DNA from: Bacillota bacterium
GTDB taxonomy: Bacteria > Bacillota_I > Bacilli_A > RF39 > UBA660
Length of the DNA stretch: 19,862 nt
Assembly: GCA_015059245.1 (NCBI GenBank)
Contig: SVAU01000021.1
Coordinates: 1 to 19,862 of the forward strand
Direction of reading: 5' to 3'
In this document: one piece after another, positions 1 through 6,644 of the stretch
Numbering within the stretch: the stretch's first letter is position 1
Layout: each line of letters begins with the position of its first letter
Notes under the pieces: generated by a model
What the model saw: only the letters and a program-made list of their open reading frames with translations
Database searches by the model: none
Told to the model about the DNA's origin: nothing
Program-made: the position numbers and the translations under genes

Positions 1-60
1 AGTTACTCCTTCGTCTCCTACTACAAATAATATACCTTCCAAAACTCCTAATAAATTCAT
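1..60 (-). CDS. scpB: ScpB, chromosome segregation and condensation protein (first 20 codons only)
   Basis: Only the N-terminus is inside the window; the gene runs off the left edge. The minus-strand ATG at 58-60 opens a frame reading MNLLGVLEGILFVVGDEGVT, which resembles the ScpB N-terminus (a short helix, then the 'EgiLFv.GdegvT' start of the first winged-helix domain). ScpB is the kite-type partner of ScpA and with it bridges the SMC ATPase heads in the bacterial condensin complex on the nucleoid. The start lies 5 bases after the scpA stop, and a purine-rich GAGAGAGCG inside the end of scpA can serve as ribosome binding site. The identification rests on 20 residues plus the scpA-scpB order, which is very common in low-GC Gram-positives. 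Confidence 0.88.
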   Translation of the reverse strand, partial: MNLLGVLEGILFVVGDEGVT

Positions 61-65
61 ATACT

Positions 66-788
66 TCACGCTCTCTCTATCATGATTGGACTAAAGTTGT
101 CTTCTTGAGTTAATAAGATTTCATTACTTTTAGTCATTTCTAAAATAGATAGGAATGTTACTACAATATTTTCTTTTGTTACTTCTGTAAATAATTCAAT
201 AAAATTAACTCTTTTCCTTGTATTTAATATATTTCTAATGTCTTTTATTTTATCATCAACACTTAATTCTTTTTTTGTTATTTTAGTATTTAATGGTTTA
301 GATAGTTTTTGTCTTTCTATAAATAGTTTATAAGCATTGAATAAATCTTCTATATCAAATTCACCTTTTTGAATACCTGTTTCTTCGATGTATTCTTTTA
401 GTGACTCTGGTAGTTTAGTATATACTTCTCCTCTTTTTTCTTCTAAGTCATGAAAACTTTGAGTAAGTTGTTTATACTTTTCGTATTCTAATAATTTATT
501 TCTTAAATCTTCTTCTGAAGAGAATGAGAATTCATCTTCAGTAGTTTCTTCTTCATCTTTTCTGTTGACTAATAACTTACTTTTTAAGTGAATTAATTCT
601 GATGCCATTACTAGGTATTCACTTGCTATATCTATATTATTTTCTTCTAAGCTATGAATAAAATCTAGGTATTGATTTATTATTTCGCTTATGTTTATTT
701 CATAGATGTCCATTTTTGATTCTTTTACTAGATGTAATAATAAATCTAATGGTCCTTCAAAATCAGTTGTGCAAAAGTTGTAAGTCAT
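66..788 (-). CDS. scpA: ScpA, kleisin subunit of the SMC condensin complex
   Basis: This 240-residue protein has the ScpA signature near the N-terminus (FEGPLDLLLHLVKESKMDI, about residues 10-28). A largely helical acidic middle follows, then a C-terminal winged-helix-like end (about residues 180-240). ScpA is the kleisin that closes the SMC ring and binds ScpB; it acts in chromosome condensation and segregation. Length is close to the usual 240-260. The frame can be extended upstream to a GTG (806) or ATG (797). I prefer ATG 786-788 (MTYNFCTTDFEGPL), because the start matches the family and AGGATGA sits at a suitable distance upstream. The stop of the upstream membrane-protein gene (799-801) lies 10 bases before this start, and scpB begins 5 bases after the TGA stop, so the three are probably cotranscribed. 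Confidence 0.95.
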   Translation of the reverse strand: MTYNFCTTDFEGPLDLLLHLVKESKMDIYEINISEIINQYLDFIHSLEENNIDIASEYLVMASELIHLKSKLLVNRKDEEETTEDEFSFSSEEDLRNKLLEYEKYKQLTQSFHDLEEKRGEVYTKLPESLKEYIEETGIQKGEFDIEDLFNAYKLFIERQKLSKPLNTKITKKELSVDDKIKDIRNILNTRKRVNFIELFTEVTKENIVVTFLSILEMTKSNEILLTQEDNFSPIMIERA

Positions 789-798
789 ATTAATCATC

Positions 799-1860
799 CT
801 ATCCACAATGATATCCTTGGGCTTCTAACTCAAATGAAACTGTTTTAATTGATTCTTTATATTTGAAGAATCTATATGTTCTTAAATTAGCCATTATTAC
901 CGGAGAGATATTTTTTAATTCTAATTCATTAATCATTCTAAAATAAGTATCTGTTTCAATAAATATAGATGAAATATTATCAACTTCTTTATATTTAGTA
1001 GAATAATTATTGTATAAAGTTTTATGCTCGTCGTATAACTCATTATTGGCTTTCGCTTCATTATGTTCATCATATATCTTGTGTAATTCTCCATCTTGGA
1101 AGTAATATTTGATTGAACTATTGTTGTATTCACAAGTTAATACGTCGTAGTCTCCTTCAATGTTTGTCGTTCTTACATTTGGGTATCCAGCTGCAGGATA
1201 TTCTTTTAATTTAAATTGTTTTGCATTATCGTATGCAGATTTTGTTAGTTTTACTGATAATGTTGTGGCTGACAATGCTCCTAGTCCATCATATGAATGT
1301 ATTAGTGCATAGTATATAGTTTTTTCACCATCTAACATTTCAATATAATATTTTTTACTAAAGTCGTAAGATTTTTCACCTACGTTATTTACTGTGAATG
1401 ATAATAGATATTCGCCGTATTCTTTTGATTTAACAAAGTTAGTAAATTCTAATGTACCTATTTTAGCTCTTACTGAAGATTTATTAAAATCGTATACTAC
1501 TTCTTCTTGTTCTTCTCCTGGTTTTGTTGTTTGTTGATTAGGATTTTGAACACCCTTGAATACTATTTTTTCACTAATATATGGAAGTAAGAATATCAAT
1601 GCTATTAGTGCAACAATTAAAAGTATTGGAACTAATGGGTTACCTTCTTTTTCTTCTTCTATTGTATATAGAACTTCTTCATTACCATTGAATGCTGCAG
1701 AAATGTGTTTTCTTGGTGCTTGTTCTTCTACTTGTTCTGTCACAGTTTGTGGTTGTTGTTCTTCTGATTCAACGTTAAAGATTTGGCTAAAGTTAGCTTG
1801 TTCTGGTTGTACTGAATTATTATTTTGAATATTTTCATTATTTAATTCTTTATTTTCCAT
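799..1860 (-). CDS. Unknown single-pass membrane protein with disordered cytoplasmic N-terminus
   Basis: I do not recognise a family for this 353-residue protein. Residues 1-72 are Gln/Glu/Asn-rich and probably disordered. Residues about 74-95 (NPLVPILLIVALIALIFLLP) are a strong transmembrane helix. The rest (about 100-353) should be outside the membrane: a Thr/Gln/Glu linker, a predicted beta-rich part (about 125-225) and a Tyr/Asn-rich C-terminal part. There is no cleavable signal peptide, so an N-in/C-out (type II) topology is likely. ATG 1858-1860 has AAGGGAT about 7 bases upstream and an extended -10 promoter before it. It is the first gene of an apparent operon with scpA and scpB; whether it is linked to them in function is unknown. 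Its architecture resembles the two larger membrane proteins at 11912-13945 and 15265-17223, although I see no convincing sequence similarity to them. Confidence 0.8.
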   Translation of the reverse strand: MENKELNNENIQNNNSVQPEQANFSQIFNVESEEQQPQTVTEQVEEQAPRKHISAAFNGNEEVLYTIEEEKEGNPLVPILLIVALIALIFLLPYISEKIVFKGVQNPNQQTTKPGEEQEEVVYDFNKSSVRAKIGTLEFTNFVKSKEYGEYLLSFTVNNVGEKSYDFSKKYYIEMLDGEKTIYYALIHSYDGLGALSATTLSVKLTKSAYDNAKQFKLKEYPAAGYPNVRTTNIEGDYDVLTCEYNNSSIKYYFQDGELHKIYDEHNEAKANNELYDEHKTLYNNYSTKYKEVDNISSIFIETDTYFRMINELELKNISPVIMANLRTYRFFKYKESIKTVSFELEAQGYHCG

Positions 1861-1888
1861 ATAAATATCCCTTCATTCTTCATATTTA

Positions 1889-1897
1889 ATTATACCA
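1889..1897 (-). promoter_or_regulatory. Extended -10 promoter for the membrane protein-scpA-scpB operon
   Basis: On the minus strand the sequence reads TGGTATAAT, a full TGnTATAAT extended -10. Transcription would start near 1882, leaving a leader of about 22 bases that holds AAGGGAT. There is no good -35: at the 17-base spacing lies the T-tract of the spoVAE terminator. Confidence 0.6.
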
Positions 1898-1910
1898 AAT
1901 GTAGGCAAAA

Positions 1911-1935
1911 TAAAAAAGAGATTAATTAATCTCTT
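1911..1935 (-). terminator. Terminator of the sigma-spoVAC-D-E operon
   Basis: A perfect 20-base palindrome (AAGAGATTAATTAATCTCTT, 1916-1935) is followed on the minus strand by TTTTTTATTTT. The hairpin takes in the last codons and the stop of spoVAE. Confidence 0.75.
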
Positions 1936-2276
1936 ACTTTAAAGAATAAAGAAAAAATGAATCCAAAGAATATAGCACTACTTATACCCGTACTTGTGGT
2001 ACTTAATAAGTTATCAAACATTCCTATAAAGCCATTTTGTTTGAATCCTTCAAGAGCGGCTTGATAAAGAGCATTACCAAATGATGTGATTGGGATACTA
2101 CTACCTATAAGTGAATAATCTCTTATTAGTTCGTATATTCCTAGAAATGATAGGATCGCTCCTATTACTACGAATAAACTAGTTATATGACCTGGAGTTA
2201 GATTAGTATTATCTAATATTATTTGACCTATCATTGATATTGTTCCTACTACTATAAATGCATTTAAATATATCAT
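1926..2276 (-). CDS. spoVAE: SpoVAE, stage V sporulation protein AE (SpoVAEb type)
   Basis: This 116-residue hydrophobic protein has about three to four membrane helices (about 3-22, 31-48, 60-75, 96-113) and the conserved SpoVAEb-like segments NLTPGHITSLFVVIGAILS, 'YSLIGSSIPITSFGNAL' and 'STTSTGISSAIFFGF'. With SpoVAC and SpoVAD it forms the minimal conserved SpoVA set, which lies in the spore inner membrane and is needed to take up and release calcium dipicolinate. Length is normal. Its ATG overlaps the spoVAD stop (ATGA, 2273-2276), and GAGGTGATAAC before the ATG is a good ribosome binding site, so translation is probably coupled. The terminator hairpin overlaps its 3' end, marking it as the last gene of the operon. 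Confidence 0.95.
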   Translation of the reverse strand: MIYLNAFIVVGTISMIGQIILDNTNLTPGHITSLFVVIGAILSFLGIYELIRDYSLIGSSIPITSFGNALYQAALEGFKQNGFIGMFDNLLSTTSTGISSAIFFGFIFSLFFKVRD

Positions 2277-3244
2277 GTTATCACCTCAATACTTACTGCA
2301 TGAGTTATAGATGGAATACTCTTTTTTAAATTAACCATAAGAGGACTGTGTAGGGATCCTGTTGCTAATAGAAGAATTCTTTTATGTTTCTTCTCTTTTA
2401 ATATTTTGTTCATTAGTACTAATGGTATTACTACTGGACCACTTCCTCCTTGGAATGTTTCTTGATCTTCTTTATATATAATACTTGCTGCATCTAAGTA
2501 TGATTTTGGTACTAGATTATAATCTTCTTTAATTAATTTTAGGAATAGTTCTGAACCTAGTTTTCCTAAATCACCAGTTATTACTATGTCATAGTAATCT
2601 ATGTTTCTATCTAGTTCTTTAAGATGTTTGTTTAGTGTCGCAGAGGCACTAGGTGCCATTACTGCTCCCATATTAGATGAGTCTTTTATACCATAGTCTA
2701 CTACTGTACCAATTGTACTTGATTCTATTTTAATATTGGTTGGTTCTGATGTAAGGTGAATTGCTGCTGCTCCTGTTGTAGTAAATGTAGTATATTTCTT
2801 TTTTTGAGAACCATATTCTATGGGAAAACGATATTGTTTTTCTGCATTTAGATTATGACTTGATGTTATAGCTATTCCATTATTTATTTGTTTGTGTTCT
2901 AACATATTAGATAATATTATTAGTGATTCATTAAATGTTGCACATGCGTTATATAAACCTAAGAATGGAATTTCTTTATTTATTAGATTATATGATGTTA
3001 TTGTTATTTGATTTAGTAGGTCTCCGCCTACTACTAGTTCTAGTTTGTTATTTAGTTTATTTCTTTTTATTAGATTGTTTAAACATAAGTTTTGCATTTT
3101 TATTTCAGCATCTTCTAATTTATCTTCATTGTAATAATAGTTAGGTATAACATTAGGATATTCTAAGTTACCTTCATTTTCAGTTGGACCAACTATTGAT
3201 TCATAGTCTCTTATATATACATTATTGTATTTGAAACTAGACAT
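2273..3244 (-). CDS. spoVAD: SpoVAD, stage V sporulation protein AD
   Basis: This 323-residue protein has a thiolase-like fold. Landmarks are the N-terminal 'NVYIRDYESIVGPTENEGNL' (about 8-27), the cysteine-centred GLYNACATFNESL (C101), and the C-terminal GGSGPVVIPL region (about 265-275). SpoVAD is the soluble SpoVA component, known in Bacillus to bind dipicolinic acid at the spore inner membrane. Length is slightly below the usual 335-340. The start overlaps the end of spoVAC by 8 bases and has AAGGTGATTTTAA before it. It ends with TGA inside the spoVAE start, which supports translational coupling and the standard genetic code. Confidence 0.96.
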   Translation of the reverse strand: MSSFKYNNVYIRDYESIVGPTENEGNLEYPNVIPNYYYNEDKLEDAEIKMQNLCLNNLIKRNKLNNKLELVVGGDLLNQITITSYNLINKEIPFLGLYNACATFNESLIILSNMLEHKQINNGIAITSSHNLNAEKQYRFPIEYGSQKKKYTTFTTTGAAAIHLTSEPTNIKIESSTIGTVVDYGIKDSSNMGAVMAPSASATLNKHLKELDRNIDYYDIVITGDLGKLGSELFLKLIKEDYNLVPKSYLDAASIIYKEDQETFQGGSGPVVIPLVLMNKILKEKKHKRILLLATGSLHSPLMVNLKKSIPSITHAVSIEVIT

Positions 3245-3665
3245 TTAAAATCACCTTAATAATAGTTAGTATTATGGCACTTACTATTCCATAAAGTATT
3301 ACTGATCCTGCAAGTTTAAATGTATTAGAACCTATGTTAATTAATCCTTCTTTTTTGTAATCTATTATTGAAGATGCTATTGAGTGGGCAAATCCTGTTA
3401 TAGGAATAATTAAACCACATTTGAATTTTACGAATAAGTTATCTGCTTTACCGAACGCTGTTATTAATGATATTGTTGCTATCATAATAAGTAATGTAAA
3501 TGCTATAGATAATTCTTCATTATACATATTGTTTAATCTAATAAATAGAAATGTTCCTATTAGTCCGATTATACCTCCACTAAAGAAAGATATTATCATA
3601 TTAGAAAGTCTATTTTCTTTAGGAGTATATGTATCTACTAATTGTTTATATTTTCTACTATTCAT
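3237..3665 (-). CDS. spoVAC: SpoVAC, stage V sporulation protein AC
   Basis: This 142-residue membrane protein starts with the family's charged N-terminus (YKQLVDTYTPKENRLSNMI, about 6-24). About four hydrophobic segments follow (27-46, 53-70, 81-100, 115-140), with a conserved Gly/Pro-rich stretch in the middle (GLIIPITGFAHSIASS, about 84-99). In Bacillus, SpoVAC behaves as a mechanosensitive channel that releases dipicolinate during germination. It begins 24 bases after the sigma factor gene with a strong GGAGG site. Its last codons overlap the spoVAD start, placing it in one transcription unit sigma-spoVAC-spoVAD-spoVAE. The spoVAA, spoVAB and spoVAF genes found in Bacillus are absent, as is usual in the reduced C-D-E arrangement. 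Confidence 0.95.
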   Translation of the reverse strand: MNSRKYKQLVDTYTPKENRLSNMIISFFSGGIIGLIGTFLFIRLNNMYNEELSIAFTLLIMIATISLITAFGKADNLFVKFKCGLIIPITGFAHSIASSIIDYKKEGLINIGSNTFKLAGSVILYGIVSAIILTIIKVILNV

Positions 3666-3689
3666 ATTTAACCTCCATTATTATAGTGG

Positions 3690-4334
3690 TTAAATACTTA
3701 AGTAATTATACATTTTTGTTAAACTTTTCTTTTCGTATCTAGATACTGTTACTTGAGACATACCTAATATTTTAGCTGTTTCTGATTGAGTAAAATCTTT
3801 GTAGTATCTATAATTTATTATTTGTTTTTCTTCTTCTGTTAGCGTATCTAATGAATCTTTTAAATCTATACTATCTAATGAAGTTGTTTCTTTTTCATTT
3901 GGTATTGTTTCATAAATAGGTCTTTCTTCGTTACTATCTAAACTCATTATTGTATTAGTACATGTTTCTATTTCATGAATTATATATTCTGGTATAGAAA
4001 GAAATGTAGATATTTCTTTGGTACTTGGTAAGTATCCCAGTTTTTGAGCTAGTTGTTGTTTTGCTTGTTCTATCTTTTTATATGTTTTTAGAATGTTTTT
4101 ATTTAGTCTTATTGTTCTAGTATTGTTAGCTAGTTCATACATTTCACCAAATATATAGTTATATGCATAGGAAGTAAATTTAGTATCTGATTGTTTATTG
4201 TAATTATTATATGCTTTTATGATACCTATTACGCCTGCTTGATATAAATCTTCTTTTGATACTTCATGAAATTTAGTAGCTATTTTATATATTAGTTTTT
4301 CATGCAATGTTATTATTTGTTCTAGTTCAGTCAT
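3690..4334 (-). CDS. Sporulation-type RNA polymerase sigma factor, SigF/SigG-like
   Basis: This 214-residue member of the sigma-70 group has region 2 at about residues 10-70 (HEKLIYKIATKFHEVSKEDL, then 'LYQAGVIGIIKAYNNY' and the -10 recognition part), region 3 at about 78-125, and region 4 with its helix-turn-helix at about 160-210 (SETAKILGMSQVTVSRYEKK). 'LGMSQVTVSRYEKK' is typical of SigF, SigG and related forespore factors. It is about 40 residues shorter than Bacillus SigF or SigG, mostly at the N-terminus. The spoVA genes follow directly, matching the sigF-spoVA adjacency of Bacillus, but no spoIIAA/spoIIAB pair precedes it. AGGTGATTAC lies before ATG 4332-4334. A perfect Spo0A box upstream suggests early-sporulation control, favouring a SigF-like role; SigG cannot be excluded, so no symbol is given. 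Confidence 0.88.
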   Translation of the reverse strand: MTELEQIITLHEKLIYKIATKFHEVSKEDLYQAGVIGIIKAYNNYNKQSDTKFTSYAYNYIFGEMYELANNTRTIRLNKNILKTYKKIEQAKQQLAQKLGYLPSTKEISTFLSIPEYIIHEIETCTNTIMSLDSNEERPIYETIPNEKETTSLDSIDLKDSLDTLTEEEKQIINYRYYKDFTQSETAKILGMSQVTVSRYEKKSLTKMYNYLSI

Positions 4335-4353
4335 GTAATCACCTGTTAACTAG

Positions 4354-4382
4354 AATATAGTGAATAAATAAGTGTTTTTAAA
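4354..4382 (-). promoter_or_regulatory. Possible promoter of the sigma-spoVA operon
   Basis: On the minus strand TATATT (4354-4359) lies 17 bases from TTTAAA (4377-4382). The -10 is good and the -35 poor, as expected for an activator-dependent promoter. The start of transcription would be near 4347, about 13 bases before the ATG. I see no SigH-type pair of elements. Confidence 0.4.
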
Positions 4383-4386
4383 CAGG

Positions 4387-4395
4387 TTCGACAAA
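4387..4395 (-). promoter_or_regulatory. Spo0A box (0A box) upstream of the sigma factor gene
   Basis: The minus strand reads TTTGTCGAA, identical to the established Bacillus Spo0A-binding consensus (TTTGTCRAA, core TGTCGAA). It lies 53-61 bases before the ATG and just upstream of the proposed -35, spanning roughly -40 to -48. Spo0A-P activates from such positions. Binding is inferred from the match. Confidence 0.65.
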
Positions 4396-4421
4396 GTAAG
4401 AAAAAATAAGAATGTATAAAT

Positions 4422-4452
4422 AAAAAAAACACTGTAAATCAGTGTCTTTTTT
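4422..4452. terminator. Terminator of the secreted DUF6273-like gene, with A/T tracts on both sides
   Basis: Stem ACACTG/CAGTGT (4429-4434 and 4440-4445) with loop TAAAT is flanked by an A8 tract on the left and T7 on the right, so it would work on either strand. In practice it serves the minus-strand gene ending at 4452; no plus-strand gene points into it. Confidence 0.75.
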
Positions 4453-5837
4453 TATTGTTGTTCTATTATATATGGATTATTTATTGTTCCATTACCACTA
4501 ACGAATACAGTACCATCTAAATTGATTGTTGGTCTAACACCAAGTGAACTGTTAGTAAGTGCTGTTGTAAGTGAACCATTGTTGTTTACTATAAATAGAT
4601 TCATTTTTGAATTACTATGATGAGATGGAGACATAGTGAAGAAGTTTTCTCCATTATATAAATAATAATTATGATTATTAGTATTGTATGCTCCACCAGC
4701 CATTATAACTTCATCAGCTGTTAGTAAACCTATTTTTCTTTCAAATACTCCACCAAAACCAGATGTATTATCAGGACATACTAGTGATGGTTTATATTCA
4801 TCAACTGTTCTAGTAAATGCTCCGAAATAATAAGTTGAACCGTCTTTTTCGAAAGATGCATCATTACAGAATTTTGATGTAACAACATATTTATCTAGTC
4901 CTTTATCAACTATTTGAGTTTTATACCAGTTATCTAAATAAATAGTAATGTTGTTGTCTACCATTTTATAATAATATTCAAATTTAAAACCTGCATCATC
5001 AAATGTTGATGAGTAGTTAGCATATTTTGTATTACCTGCTGATTTTTCTAATACTAATTTAATAGTATTATTGTCGCTAATACTTACTATTCTCCACATG
5101 TAATTACCAAATTTAACATAGTTGTTGTTTACTACTCCTCTATAATAATAAATTGCATTATTGTTATATGTAGTTTTATATAAACCATCTGAAGTAACTG
5201 ATGGAGTCATGAAGTCTGGTTTAGTTTTTTTATCTACTCCATTAGTATCAGCTAGTAAGCCTTCTACGAAGTTATATTTAATACTTGATTCTGTATCTAT
5301 TAATTCGAAGTTTGCTTTAAAGATTGCATCTTGTGGTATTGTTGGTGCTTTCTTTTCGTCAAACCAAATTTTTACATTTGTTCTTACTGTTTCATTTGGT
5401 TTTATTAATAATTTTCCTAGTAATTTACTTTGAACAATATTTTTATCTTCTTGTTTAACACTTTTTAAATTTTTATAAAGTATTGTTTCTTGTTGAATAT
5501 CACCTTTTATATCAAGTGTTAATGCATTTGTATCTATTGTAGTTTCTTTTAATACATTTAATCTTACTTGTAATTCTTTTTCAGTAGTACATATATTAGA
5601 TATTGTTAAAGTATATGGACTTGTTTCTAGACCTTCTTCGTTTAATACTGAAGTAATATTTTTCATATCAATGCTTTGGCCATTAGAAAAATATGCTTTG
5701 AAACAATCTACTGTTACTGAATCTTTAGTAGCTGCTTTGTTTGTTGAAATATATACTGCATAACCTGTACTAAGTGTAAGAGTTATGGCTAACATAAGTC
5801 CGATTATAGCTAAACTAACTTTATATTTTGCTTTCAT
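4452..5837 (-). CDS. Secreted protein with C-terminal DUF6273-like domain
   Basis: This 461-residue protein has a signal peptide (MKAKYKVSLAIIGLMLAITL, with a likely cut after the STGYA region near residue 27). Residues about 38-185 form a beta-rich domain resembling TasA/camelysin-type surface proteins, with C44 and C83 that could pair. Residues about 240-461 match the DUF6273 pattern: 'VKFGNYMWRIVSI', then 'IGLLTADEVIMAGG' (about 369-382), then 'LGVRPTINLDGTVFVSGNG' near the end, with C324 and C354 as another possible disulfide. The function is unknown; a surface or matrix role is inference. The frame extends to an ATG at 5867, but the promoter would start transcription there, so I chose ATG 5835-5837, which gives a clean signal peptide and leaves a leader of about 30 bases. 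It is a single-gene unit between its own promoter and terminator. Confidence 0.8.
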   Translation of the reverse strand: MKAKYKVSLAIIGLMLAITLTLSTGYAVYISTNKAATKDSVTVDCFKAYFSNGQSIDMKNITSVLNEEGLETSPYTLTISNICTTEKELQVRLNVLKETTIDTNALTLDIKGDIQQETILYKNLKSVKQEDKNIVQSKLLGKLLIKPNETVRTNVKIWFDEKKAPTIPQDAIFKANFELIDTESSIKYNFVEGLLADTNGVDKKTKPDFMTPSVTSDGLYKTTYNNNAIYYYRGVVNNNYVKFGNYMWRIVSISDNNTIKLVLEKSAGNTKYANYSSTFDDAGFKFEYYYKMVDNNITIYLDNWYKTQIVDKGLDKYVVTSKFCNDASFEKDGSTYYFGAFTRTVDEYKPSLVCPDNTSGFGGVFERKIGLLTADEVIMAGGAYNTNNHNYYLYNGENFFTMSPSHHSNSKMNLFIVNNNGSLTTALTNSSLGVRPTINLDGTVFVSGNGTINNPYIIEQQ

Positions 5838-5873
5838 CTTCTTCACGCTCAATTCTATTATATACATAATATA

Positions 5874-5902
5874 AATATATAATATTTATTATTTAGAGTC
5901 AA
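5874..5902 (-). promoter_or_regulatory. Housekeeping (SigA-type) promoter of the secreted DUF6273-like gene
   Basis: The minus strand has TTGACT (5897-5902), a 17-base spacer and TATATT (5874-5879), close to the full consensus. Transcription should start near 5867, which argues against the ATG at 5867 and for the one at 5837. Confidence 0.8.
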
Positions 5903-5907
5903 TGTAT

Positions 5908-5941
5908 CAATATAAAAATAGTTGCAATAAAGCAACTATTT
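5908..5941 (-). terminator. Terminator of the phospholipase C-like gene
   Basis: A 10-base-pair stem (AAATAGTTGC, 5916-5925, with GCAACTATTT, 5932-5941) and 6-base loop is followed on the minus strand by TTTTTATATT. It lies directly after the stop of the gene at 5947-6579. Confidence 0.8.
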
Positions 5942-5946
5942 GGTGT

Positions 5947-6579
5947 TTATCTATGAGGTTTTATATCTAGCATTTGAATATCTCTAATAATATATTTTAC
6001 TGTATTTTTTATGAATTCTTCTATATCTGTACTATCAAAGATAAATGTTTTTTCTTCTTTACTATCTTCTATAATTAAACCCATCTTTTCTATTAATATA
6101 TCTAGTTTATTAACAGGTATTTCTATTATCTTACTTTCTGGTAGTTCGATTTCGTTATAGAATAAGTCTAAGTTTAAACTATGATTATCAATTAATGTTA
6201 TATTTAAGTTAGTATAGTCGTTATATATTAAGTCTTTTAGTGCTGTATATGTAACGTTCTTTTTTATTTTATCACTTGTATATCTTTCTATGAATTTATA
6301 TACATAGTCTCTAAACCAGTATTTGTCTGTTAATAAGTGAATGAAATATCCCATTTCGAATGGATTGTTTAATTCACTTCTATATTTTGATAAGAATCTA
6401 TCTATATTTGGAATATCATCTTCATTAGAATGATCTAGAAAGTGAGAGATTTCTTTTGTTTCTCCTATTTGTTTAGATATATCTGGAGCTATTGAACCTA
6501 ATAATAAATAGTTCTCATCCATTTTTAAATATTTATTTATTTCTTTTGCTACGCATAAATGTATTATTGCTGATGCCAT
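5947..6579 (-). CDS. Zinc-dependent phospholipase C-like hydrolase
   Basis: This 210-residue protein has no signal peptide. The N-terminal half carries the pattern of the Zn-dependent phospholipase C/hydrolase family (PF00882-like): H7 near the start, 'LLLGSIAPDIS' with D33, 'ISHFLDH' with H46 and H50, and 'MGYFIHLLTDKYWFRDYV' with H81 and D85. These His/Asp residues would bind metal. The C-terminal half (about 105-210) is helical and less conserved. The substrate is unknown; bacterial relatives without a secretion signal are mostly uncharacterised, so phospholipase activity is not implied. The start has AGGTGATAGT before it and an extended -10 element very close upstream. It is a single gene between two terminators. 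Confidence 0.75.
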   Translation of the reverse strand: MASAIIHLCVAKEINKYLKMDENYLLLGSIAPDISKQIGETKEISHFLDHSNEDDIPNIDRFLSKYRSELNNPFEMGYFIHLLTDKYWFRDYVYKFIERYTSDKIKKNVTYTALKDLIYNDYTNLNITLIDNHSLNLDLFYNEIELPESKIIEIPVNKLDILIEKMGLIIEDSKEEKTFIFDSTDIEEFIKNTVKYIIRDIQMLDIKPHR

Positions 6580-6595
6580 ACTATCACCTATTATG

Positions 6596-6604
6596 ATTAT
6601 AACA
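6596..6604 (-). promoter_or_regulatory. Extended -10 promoter for the phospholipase C-like gene
   Basis: The minus strand reads TGTTATAAT (TGnTATAAT). The start of transcription would be near 6589, so the leader is only about 10 bases, just enough to hold AGGTGAT. At -35 there is only the T-tract of the preceding terminator. Confidence 0.5.
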
Positions 6605-6618
6605 TATTTGGTTTTATG

Positions 6619-6644
6619 AAAAAAGGTAGAACATTAAGTTCTAC
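6619..6644 (-). terminator. Terminator of the DUF2238-like membrane protein gene
   Basis: Stem GTAGAAC/GTTCTAC (6626-6632 with 6638-6644) and a 5-base loop holding the stop codon is followed on the minus strand by CTTTTTT. Confidence 0.8.

Noticed and set aside
1..4334. Mycoplasma-type code (TGA = Trp), suggested by the AT-rich, Mollicutes-like sequence
   Set aside because: TGA ends scpA and spoVAD at the expected C-termini, and Trp is encoded by TGG in pnp; wall and spore genes also speak against mycoplasmas.
5838..5867. ATG at 5867 as start of the secreted DUF6273-like protein
   Set aside because: It coincides with the predicted transcription start, has no ribosome binding site, and would put a non-typical stretch before the signal peptide.
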